Shown here one piece after another: positions 1 through 6,250 of a stretch of DNA of 28,787 nt. The translations under genes and the position numbers were made by a program. The notes beneath the pieces were generated by a model that was not told the origin of the DNA, did no database searches, and was given only the letters and a program-made list of their open reading frames with translations. This DNA comes from a virus, in IMG/VR virus record IMGVR_UViG_3300023176_001959, positions 1 to 28,787 of that record, one strand, 5' to 3'. Positions within the stretch are counted from its first letter, which is position 1. Every line of letters begins with the position of its first letter.

Positions 1-3
1 ACT

Positions 4-174
4 CTAAACATATCTACCCATGCCAGATAGATTGATAATGTTATCAACATCTTGCTGAATGAAAGTGCTCTCATCCGAATCAATGTCAACCAGCAAAGCA
101 CCATTGTAATAATGGTCAGTCTCATTATTCAACAAAGATGCTATTGAATTATAGTATTCAAGAGTGTTTGCCAT
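4..174 (-). CDS. small hypothetical protein (56 aa)
   Basis: An ATG ORF of 56 codons with a TAG stop at 4-6, directly downstream of the 246-aa gene (14-base gap). The peptide is acidic and soluble-looking (contains LLVDIDSDEST) with no membrane segment and no domain I recognise. There is no clear Shine-Dalgarno sequence; the leader is an A-rich run. An ATAAATA motif (186-192 on this strand) sits just upstream and could be a late promoter, but at 12 bases from the start it would leave almost no leader. It is probably the last gene of the accessory operon, but a chance ORF is possible. Confidence 0.45.
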   Translation of the reverse strand: MANTLEYYNSIASLLNNETDHYYNGALLVDIDSDESTFIQQDVDNIINLSGMGRYV

Positions 175-188
175 TTTTTTATTTTTAT

Positions 189-929
189 TTATTGGATGTA
201 TGGGTTTGTTGAGTTATATGTTCTGTAAAACTTGACCGTTGGTTTCTGGTTCTTGTAGAGTTTTACTTTGAAGTGATAATGAAACTTAGTTGGTGTGTAC
301 CCTTCAAACATACTTTCATACTTATCAAATAGTTCTCCATTCACATGAGGGAAACATTCTTTAAGTGCTGTCTTTACATGCAAGAAGTTTTCTACCGTAT
401 AGTTTGGTAATAGTTCTACATTGATATTATCATGCACCACATTGCCATTCTTGTCAAAGTCAAACGCATACAAAACATTGTATGCTCCACCACCAAGAAG
501 TCCTGCAAGTTCTAGTGCATCATTCTTCATTTTGTGGTCTATCTTATTAAACTCTCCAAAGAGAAACCCACACTTAAAGTCTGTTTTCTTACCAATGTCA
601 CCCATCAGTTTAGTAAAGTAACTGTACTGATAATTTGTATTCAAACCAAAAGCATCATTTATCAACTGATACTCCTGCTCGCTTACACCGTTCAACGATA
701 AGTGAAAGTATGGTGACTCAATAAACTTATTACATGGTGTTATTGCCTTATGGAATGTGCGCATCCCTCTAACACCATCTAGTTTATCTGTTAAGATATT
801 GTAGATAGTTTCATATTCTTTTTCTATCTTAGACTTTTTTGGAAAAGAAACTTTTTGATAATCTAAGAAGCAATAATGATAAGAAACATGGTCAGAGGTT
901 AAGTCCCTCTCGAAAAGATAATAAGTCAT
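189..929 (-). CDS. conserved unknown protein, paralogue of the protein at 3859-4578
   Basis: A 246-aa cytoplasmic-looking protein with no signal peptide or membrane helix. Its C-terminal half resembles the 239-aa protein at 3859-4578. Both have an acidic strand of the type INVELLPNY / MHLELYPEK (near residue 170 here), then a lysine-rich strand, and both end in a K-[FY]-Y-R-[TS]-[YL]-N motif. The alternating beta/alpha pattern vaguely recalls ABBA-type prenyltransferases, but this is only an impression and I assign no function. It overlaps the upstream dioxygenase gene by 4 bases (ATGA), so it is translationally coupled to it and belongs to the accessory operon. Confidence 0.75.
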   Translation of the reverse strand: MTYYLFERDLTSDHVSYHYCFLDYQKVSFPKKSKIEKEYETIYNILTDKLDGVRGMRTFHKAITPCNKFIESPYFHLSLNGVSEQEYQLINDAFGLNTNYQYSYFTKLMGDIGKKTDFKCGFLFGEFNKIDHKMKNDALELAGLLGGGAYNVLYAFDFDKNGNVVHDNINVELLPNYTVENFLHVKTALKECFPHVNGELFDKYESMFEGYTPTKFHYHFKVKLYKNQKPTVKFYRTYNSTNPYIQ

Positions 930-1621
930 AGTTGATTATTATGAATACCAATCCAGAAAACTATTGTGTGTCTATTGCCAGATGTAATGGGAGTAACACC
1001 GTGATAATACATCCAGTTACTAGGAAAGACAATAACATCTCCTGTCTTGAAACCGTATGTTTTTCCTATTGATGGAAAGTCTAGATAACCTCCCTCATAG
1101 TCTTCATTAAGATAAACGCAAACGGTCAGTAACCTAGAAAAGTTTAGAGACTCTGCATAGTGGTCATGATGTACTCTAAAAAAGTTATCCTTAGAATAGT
1201 CTAAGATGTGAGCATCACTCACACTCAGTCTGTCACCATAAGCATAGTAGAATGGTCTAACATCTCTGGTGTATCTTCTACCAACTTCTGCCGCCACATC
1301 TTTTACAGTTTTATCTGCAAAGTTTTTGAACGTTGCATCAACTGCATACAGGTTGACATACTCTCCTGTTCTAAGAAGATCGGTCATTGGACTATCAAAT
1401 TTATTTTTGTTAGTCTCGTTGGCAATCTTTTCAGAAAACTCTTGACAAGTTTCCTTTTTTAGTAGGTTTGTATAAACCTTGACATACTGATCTGCTCTAA
1501 GGTCAAACTTCTTTTCTTTAACCTCAGAGAGCATTTGGGTATACTCTTTATTGAATTTATTTCTATACTCTTGGTTATTGAATCTAGAATATAAGTTCGT
1601 GAATGATGTGTTATTATGCAT
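926..1621 (-). CDS. 2OG-Fe(II) oxygenase, prolyl-4-hydroxylase type
   Basis: This 231-aa protein has the complete catalytic signature of the prolyl-4-hydroxylase-like 2OG/Fe(II) superfamily in its C-terminal half. The iron-binding HxD lies in RVHHDHY (H151, D153), the distal histidine is H207 (MYYHGVTP), and the 2-oxoglutarate-binding arginine is R217 (GNRHTIVFW). GGYLDFP and GDVIVFPS are also typical of the double-stranded beta-helix core. The first 100 residues are helical and not recognised. The family hydroxylates proline or related residues using O2 and 2-oxoglutarate; the substrate here is unknown. It overlaps both neighbours (8 and 4 bases), so it is co-translated with another dioxygenase and an unknown protein. 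Confidence 0.9.
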   Translation of the reverse strand: MHNNTSFTNLYSRFNNQEYRNKFNKEYTQMLSEVKEKKFDLRADQYVKVYTNLLKKETCQEFSEKIANETNKNKFDSPMTDLLRTGEYVNLYAVDATFKNFADKTVKDVAAEVGRRYTRDVRPFYYAYGDRLSVSDAHILDYSKDNFFRVHHDHYAESLNFSRLLTVCVYLNEDYEGGYLDFPSIGKTYGFKTGDVIVFPSNWMYYHGVTPITSGNRHTIVFWIGIHNNQL

Positions 1622-2120
1622 CCTCTACACAAATGTCAATACTAACGAATTCAAAACTTTTGTCTGACTCATTCTTTGCAGAATGTTTCACATGTCTAAC
1701 ATCAAAGAAGTAGAGTTCTCCTTTCTTCCAGTTTATCTCCTCATCACCATAATAGAACATCGCGTCAGTGTCCATCAGAGGAATGTGTGCTCTGAAAAAC
1801 TCTTTTGGCCAATACTTCGTATCAACATGCTCACCAACATGCTGACCAGGAGGAATAGTTATCTTAGAAAATGCTAAGATACGATCATCAGATGCAAACT
1901 CTTCAACCGTTTCTGTCGAATACTTATCCTTTGGGATAGTTGCTTCTTCTCTTGGTATCTTTTTGAACGAATAAAGGACACAACCACTATCTTCATCAAT
2001 GTTCCAAGAGATTTTCATATTGGTTTTTGGACTGAAATGTTCGTCCAAAATCAACTGCTTTAACTCATTGATCTTATCATAATATTCAACATAATAAGGT
2101 CTAGAAAAATCAATACTCAT
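1614..2120 (-). CDS. aspartyl/asparaginyl beta-hydroxylase-like 2OG-Fe(II) dioxygenase (168 aa)
   Basis: A short cupin-fold dioxygenase. Its motifs match the Asp/Asn beta-hydroxylase family: HxD in GEHVDTKY (H98, D100), an R-x-H pair (R110, H112 in FFRAHIPL), and a distal histidine in VKHSAKN (H146, N150). At 168 aa it is essentially the catalytic domain alone. It shares this motif order with the upstream 203-aa protein, so the two look like a tandem duplication that has diverged. It overlaps that gene by 4 bases and the downstream one by 8. The substrate is not visible; the family hydroxylates Asp or Asn side chains in proteins, and relatives act on small molecules. Confidence 0.8.
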   Translation of the reverse strand: MSIDFSRPYYVEYYDKINELKQLILDEHFSPKTNMKISWNIDEDSGCVLYSFKKIPREEATIPKDKYSTETVEEFASDDRILAFSKITIPPGQHVGEHVDTKYWPKEFFRAHIPLMDTDAMFYYGDEEINWKKGELYFFDVRHVKHSAKNESDKSFEFVSIDICVEDA

Positions 2121-2728
2121 AGCTTTTCATAAGCACCCATATCAATATTTAGAACCTTCAAGTAAAGAGGATCATTGGTGAAATGTGAACCCATGTACTC
2201 TCTATCATTCTCATAAAGAATATCAAAACAGAGGAAAGATAGGTCTACATCTTTAGATTTGTTTGTTCCACTATGCGTGTCATATACAAAGTCTAGTATG
2301 AAAGGTTTGCCAACTTCTACCTTGATAGTTCCAAAACTTTCGGCAGTGATGTAACTCTCCTCAGCAGTAATAGGAACCAGGATTCTCCATAGGTTCTTAC
2401 CATAATAAGGTGGGTCAACATGTTCTTTAATATCAGAACTTGCTGCGAAAGTGTTTAGACTTACCGTAGGGATATTCTCGTCTAATACAATTTCTTTTAG
2501 TGCATCACTATAAAAGTTTTTGAGTTGTAGACCATCTGTTGGAGACTTAATGACACGGAATGTCCAGTCTCCATATTCATACTTTGATGGAACTTTATAT
2601 GCAGGAACTTCTGTGAAGTCCTGTTTAAGAACATCAGCAGTTACGTCTTGTATCTTTTTGAAGTAGTCTTTTACATACTTAGATTCAAGGTCCAGGAATG
2701 GTCTATTCTGGGGATTCGTCGATTTCAT
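2117..2728 (-). CDS. aspartyl/asparaginyl beta-hydroxylase-like 2OG-Fe(II) dioxygenase (203 aa)
   Basis: This 203-aa protein carries HxD in KEHVDPPY (H103, D105), an arginine in NLWRILVPI (R115), and the distal histidine in YDTHSGTN (H152, N156). It therefore belongs to the same cupin-like dioxygenase group as its downstream neighbour. The second arm of the R-x-H pair is replaced (RIL), a difference from the 168-aa paralogue. The ATG at 2728 lies inside the 3' end of the methyltransferase gene (26-base overlap). All active-site ligands appear intact, so it is probably an active enzyme; its substrate is unknown. Confidence 0.75.
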   Translation of the reverse strand: MKSTNPQNRPFLDLESKYVKDYFKKIQDVTADVLKQDFTEVPAYKVPSKYEYGDWTFRVIKSPTDGLQLKNFYSDALKEIVLDENIPTVSLNTFAASSDIKEHVDPPYYGKNLWRILVPITAEESYITAESFGTIKVEVGKPFILDFVYDTHSGTNKSKDVDLSFLCFDILYENDREYMGSHFTNDPLYLKVLNIDMGAYEKL

Positions 2729-3866
2729 AACTTACATCTAGGTTGACAACACGGGATTCGGAAGTGTCTTCTGCAACTTCCTCACTTGAGAATGATGTTG
2801 AATAAGATAGAGTGGTAGAAGAGTCTGTGGTGGATGTTACACCAGAAGATGTATCTCCTTCGTATGATATTGGATCATCGCATGGCGCTTGAACAAACTC
2901 TGCTTGTTCTGGGTGTTCAGCAATGTATCTTTCCCTATACTCAGTGTATCTCTGCATATAAGGAGCATTTGGATGTGAAGGATCGATCTGAGACTTCTCG
3001 ATACCTTCATTATATGTTTTACCAACATATGGAAGTTCAGATGTATGTTCAATAGCATCTGCAACCTTTGTAAACACGAATATCATACACTCATGGTATC
3101 TATTCGGTGCGTAGTTTTGTGGTTGGTTCTTTCTGATATGAGAAATGTATGATGGGTGAGCATCACATAGTTCGTGGTTGGAGCAGAAAGACTCATTGTA
3201 AGTCATGACATCATAGTCAGGAACTTCAATCCTTTCAACTTCAAACCCATTCTCTACGAATGTGTTCTCAATATCATCTTTATTTGGCAACATTCCAAGA
3301 GAACCTTCTTCATATCCATATTCTCTTTCGATAGATGAGAATAGTTCCATGTATTCTGCATCTTTTTCTTCATCAAGAACAATCTTTACTGGGTTCTTGA
3401 CAACAACTTTTCCACCAGTTTTGATACCAGTAGAAATACTTTTTACTAGAATGTCTAGATTCTTTGTATATCCAATACTTTCAACAAAGTAACAAGCATC
3501 AAAGTATGGTTCAAAGAAAAAGAACTCATTCATATCACTGTGGAAGAATGATGATGAGCAAGTTTCTACATCACACTGTGCGTTTTCAATTTGCTTCTCG
3601 CAGCAGTCAACTCCAATGTAGTTGCAGTTTTTGTATGATGGATGACTCTTCAAGAACCTATGAAACTGTCCATTTCCACATCCAATATCTCCAATGAAAG
3701 AATCATTATCAATGTTACCCAACCTTGCAAGGTAACTAAAATTCTGCTCTCTCAACCCAAGATAAGGCATTTCACTATCTTTGATAAGAGCAATCTGATA
3801 CCCTTGTGGATACTGTTTGTTTATGACATCTGCTAGTGAGTCATAATACGCTTTTGTCTCATTCAT
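2703..3866 (-). CDS. SAM-dependent methyltransferase with a disordered Ser/Thr-rich tail
   Basis: A 387-aa class I methyltransferase. Motif I is FIGDIGCGNGQF (residues 57-68), followed by the acidic end of strand 2 (YIGVDCCE) and a later GGKVVVKNP strand, all in the usual Rossmann order within residues 50-160. Residues 160-265 complete the domain. From about residue 330 to the end the protein is a low-complexity Ser/Thr/Glu/Asp tail with no predicted fold, unusual for a stand-alone phage methyltransferase and possibly a tether. Overlaps with both neighbours (8 bases upstream, 26 downstream) place it in the dioxygenase operon. The acceptor (protein, small molecule or sugar) cannot be told from sequence; nothing suggests a DNA-recognition domain. 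Confidence 0.85.
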   Translation of the reverse strand: MNETKAYYDSLADVINKQYPQGYQIALIKDSEMPYLGLREQNFSYLARLGNIDNDSFIGDIGCGNGQFHRFLKSHPSYKNCNYIGVDCCEKQIENAQCDVETCSSSFFHSDMNEFFFFEPYFDACYFVESIGYTKNLDILVKSISTGIKTGGKVVVKNPVKIVLDEEKDAEYMELFSSIEREYGYEEGSLGMLPNKDDIENTFVENGFEVERIEVPDYDVMTYNESFCSNHELCDAHPSYISHIRKNQPQNYAPNRYHECMIFVFTKVADAIEHTSELPYVGKTYNEGIEKSQIDPSHPNAPYMQRYTEYRERYIAEHPEQAEFVQAPCDDPISYEGDTSSGVTSTTDSSTTLSYSTSFSSEEVAEDTSESRVVNLDVSYEIDESPE

Positions 3867-4578
3867 AGTAAAACTGTGGGATTTTGACGTTGAGGGACCT
3901 ATAATATTTTATATTTTTTATCTCACCTTTTTTAATTCTTACTTTGATGTGTGAGAACTTTTTATAGTCAAGAAAATACTTTGCAAATGGTTTTGTATTT
4001 ACACCATATTTTTCTAAGGTATTTATATAGTCCTCCATACCCACGCCGTTCTTCTCTGGATATAGTTCTAGATGCATATCATCGTAGTCAAGACTTCCAT
4101 TACATCCATTAAAACCAATACATTCAAACATTGTGCCGAAGTCTTTGATAGTCTTTTTGGCACACTCCAATGTTTCTGTACCAATAGGAAACTCATCTAG
4201 ATTTGGCATAGGAAATATTTCTCGATGAGGAATATCCATCCCTTCCTGGTACAGATCAAATGTAAATGAGTTTTGGTTTTTAACAGGAACAATGCCAAGA
4301 GTTTTTAGTTCATCATACTTACTCTGGTCTTTCAAAGTGAAGTTGACAAACGTTCCTCTATTGGATACATTCAAAAATAAAATGTGAAAGTTTATATTCT
4401 TGAACTTCTCTCTTACTCTATTCTCTATTTCAAATAATTTTGAACGTGGATCTCTCTCAGGTATCTGAGATAAACTACGATACCCATAATGATATGAAAA
4501 GTATGGGTTAGAATAAACTTCTCGCTCTATTCCAATACCAAACTTAGAAGGTGTGTGTTCCGCCTGCGACTGTTCCAC
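3859..4578 (-). CDS. conserved unknown protein, paralogue of the protein at 189-929
   Basis: A 239-aa protein with no recognised domain, related over its C-terminal half to the 246-aa protein at the other end of the operon (MHLELYPEK; NIKYYRSLN near the end). The start is uncertain. The only conventional start is a GTG at 4578, which makes the gene overlap the adhesin by 35 bases and gives an N-terminus (MEQSQAEHTPSK) that is a frame-shifted reading of the adhesin end. The conserved part seems to begin near KFGIGIERE, and no ATG lies near that point. It is followed by the methyltransferase with an 8-base overlap. Confidence 0.7.
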   Translation of the reverse strand: MEQSQAEHTPSKFGIGIEREVYSNPYFSYHYGYRSLSQIPERDPRSKLFEIENRVREKFKNINFHILFLNVSNRGTFVNFTLKDQSKYDELKTLGIVPVKNQNSFTFDLYQEGMDIPHREIFPMPNLDEFPIGTETLECAKKTIKDFGTMFECIGFNGCNGSLDYDDMHLELYPEKNGVGMEDYINTLEKYGVNTKPFAKYFLDYKKFSHIKVRIKKGEIKNIKYYRSLNVKIPQFYYE

Positions 4579-5551
4579 TTGTCAATACCACATAATACTT
4601 ACCACTTTTTCTACGAATTCCTTTACCACCGCCACCACCGCCACCGGCAGAACCACCTCCACTATTTCCCCAGTCACCACCATTTCCTGCTGGGTTTGTG
4701 CATAATGTTCCTGCTTGCCTTGCACTGTGACATGTACTTCCACCAGAACCATTAGCGCCAGAATCATTATAGTTTCCACTACTACCGCTAGCACCACTAT
4801 ATTGGAAGTTTGCTCCAGGTATTGGACCAGCATTACCACCACTTCCTCCACCAGCTCCACCACCACCGCCAGCTCCACCTATACCAGCGTTAGTTGTATT
4901 GCAGCAATAACACTCATTATATGAAACAGTTTTACCATTACTGGCACCACCGCCTCCACCACCACCAAGAATTCTTCCACCATTATTAACGTAGATGTTA
5001 GATGAAACTACAAATGCTGGTCCTCCATCTCCCCCATTACCGCCATTTGCGTTACCACCATTTCCACCTTTTCCGTAGATTCTATAGTTGTTTGTGAAGT
5101 AACAGGTTGTACCAGGTCTAGAACCTCCCGGGATATTCAACCCATCATTGCCAGTAGAAGTTGCTGTACAGTTTCCGTTTGTTTGAAGTTCAAAGAAAGC
5201 AGAGTTTACACTGTTCGACTTCAGTGCTTCATTCTCAATACTTCCAACATTTACGGATGCATTATTTCCACTAACAGTCGCAACTGTTTGTCTTGCGTAG
5301 TAGTATATTTTTCCATAAAACTGTGTGAGTTTTATCAAACTACCAGAACCAAAAACTGGTATCCCAGCAAAGTGAACTCCTTGAACTGGGTGTGAAGTAT
5401 CTGTTCTAACTTGGTCAGTACACTTATTTTTCTTCAAATGTGTAGAACCATAATAAAAATCGTTCATCGCAACTTGTGCGGTAGAACCTAAGTTTGTGTA
5501 CTCAGTTCTTAAATCTGAAAGTGCAATTTGACCGCTAGATTGTAAAGTCAT
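4544..5551 (-). CDS. glycine-rich tail-fibre adhesin, gp38-like receptor-binding protein
   Basis: This 335-aa protein starts with MTLQSSGQIALSDLRTEY, an N-terminal module seen in many phage tail-fibre proteins, followed by a beta-rich linker. From about residue 160 it becomes extremely glycine-rich, with runs of GGN/GGA/GGG separated by short variable segments (positions 4600-5080). That is the architecture of gp38-type distal adhesins of T-even-like phages, which fold as a polyglycine-II sandwich with host-binding loops. Several cysteines sit in the putative loops (ECYCCN, STCHSARQ, GTLC). It overlaps the upstream dioxygenase by 4 bases (ATGA). It probably determines host range; attachment directly to the virion rather than to a fibre tip is suggested by the N-terminal module. 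Confidence 0.75.
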   Translation of the reverse strand: MTLQSSGQIALSDLRTEYTNLGSTAQVAMNDFYYGSTHLKKNKCTDQVRTDTSHPVQGVHFAGIPVFGSGSLIKLTQFYGKIYYYARQTVATVSGNNASVNVGSIENEALKSNSVNSAFFELQTNGNCTATSTGNDGLNIPGGSRPGTTCYFTNNYRIYGKGGNGGNANGGNGGDGGPAFVVSSNIYVNNGGRILGGGGGGGASNGKTVSYNECYCCNTTNAGIGGAGGGGGAGGGSGGNAGPIPGANFQYSGASGSSGNYNDSGANGSGGSTCHSARQAGTLCTNPAGNGGDWGNSGGGSAGGGGGGGKGIRRKSGKYYVVLTSGTVAGGTHTF

Positions 5552-6204
5552 TTCTGTATCGAAAAACTATATGGACCAGACTTGAATTTTGATGGAACAA
5601 AATTCATAGAGATTGATACTCTACCATTACCGATATTTATATCATACCCATGATCCAAATGGGATGACCACAAAACTAGGTCTCCTTCTTCAATAAAATC
5701 ACAAACAATATCTTTTTGATTGAACTCTGTGCTCTCTGTGGTATTCAACTCCATGAATGGTTCTACATGAACATTCAAGAATGGATTGGAAAATGCAAGT
5801 GCAGAGTGTATTGATGGGATATAGTTTACATAATAAGTTGCAGACACATATGAGTTTGCGTGACTATGATACCGTTGGAAACCATTCTTATAGCATGTGT
5901 TTATCCAACAGTCCGTTATCATCATTTGCTCAACATCGCGTCCCATGACACCACTCACAAAGTCAAAGGCAGATTCTTCTAAGAAGTTTTTGAAGTCTTG
6001 GTCTGGGATATAATCGAAGAAACCTTTTTCTTGTTCGGATGAATTGAAAAAGTGTTTAAGTTCTGGCGAGATAATACCATCTACTTCCAGTTCCTTATTA
6101 TCTTTAATAAAATCTAGTACAGTTTTTTTGAACTCAATGTGTTTTTTTGGTTCGTACTGTGTCTTCGCGATAGGAACTGGAAACAGAGGATATATGCCTA
6201 ACAT
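5548..6204 (-). CDS. 2OG-Fe(II) oxygenase (TIGR02466/PF13759 type)
   Basis: A 218-aa protein beginning MLGIYPLFPVPI, the LFPxPI N-terminus typical of this family. The iron-ligand region is RYHSHANSYVSATYYV (H113, H115), the distal histidine is in SHLDHGYD (H185), and the 2OG-binding arginine is in GRVSISMNF (R195). This type is common in marine T4-like phages; its substrate is not known. It is the first gene of the accessory operon. Its ATG lies six bases after the U-tract of the terminator that ends the fibre gene, so there is no room for a Shine-Dalgarno sequence and none is seen. It overlaps the adhesin by 4 bases. Confidence 0.88.
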   Translation of the reverse strand: MLGIYPLFPVPIAKTQYEPKKHIEFKKTVLDFIKDNKELEVDGIISPELKHFFNSSEQEKGFFDYIPDQDFKNFLEESAFDFVSGVMGRDVEQMMITDCWINTCYKNGFQRYHSHANSYVSATYYVNYIPSIHSALAFSNPFLNVHVEPFMELNTTESTEFNQKDIVCDFIEEGDLVLWSSHLDHGYDINIGNGRVSISMNFVPSKFKSGPYSFSIQK

Positions 6205-6206
6205 AA

Positions 6207-6245
6207 TACAAAAAAATATACCAGCACTATAACTCAGTGCTGGTA
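6207..6245 (-). terminator. intrinsic terminator after the 1869-aa fibre gene
   Basis: On the minus strand a perfect 10-bp stem (TACCAGCACT / AGTGCTGGTA, 6236-6245 and 6219-6228) with a 7-base loop is followed by TATTTTTTTG. It lies 6 bases after the fibre stop codon and immediately before the next operon's first ATG. This is a textbook Rho-independent terminator. Confidence 0.88.
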
Positions 6246-6250
6246 CAATG

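Noticed and set aside
2146-2152. CTAAATA motif 26 bases before the 168-aa gene; the same motif recurs at 27785-27791 and in the Mom-like gene near 26090
   Set aside because: Each copy encodes Leu-Asn-Ile inside a gene (LNIDM, LNIDM, LNIGG), so codon use explains them; I cannot separate promoter from coincidence.
4020-4027. Perfect TATAAATA late-promoter motif on the minus strand
   Set aside because: It lies inside the 239-aa coding region, about 150 bases from the next start, in a fully overlapping operon; probably chance in AT-rich DNA.
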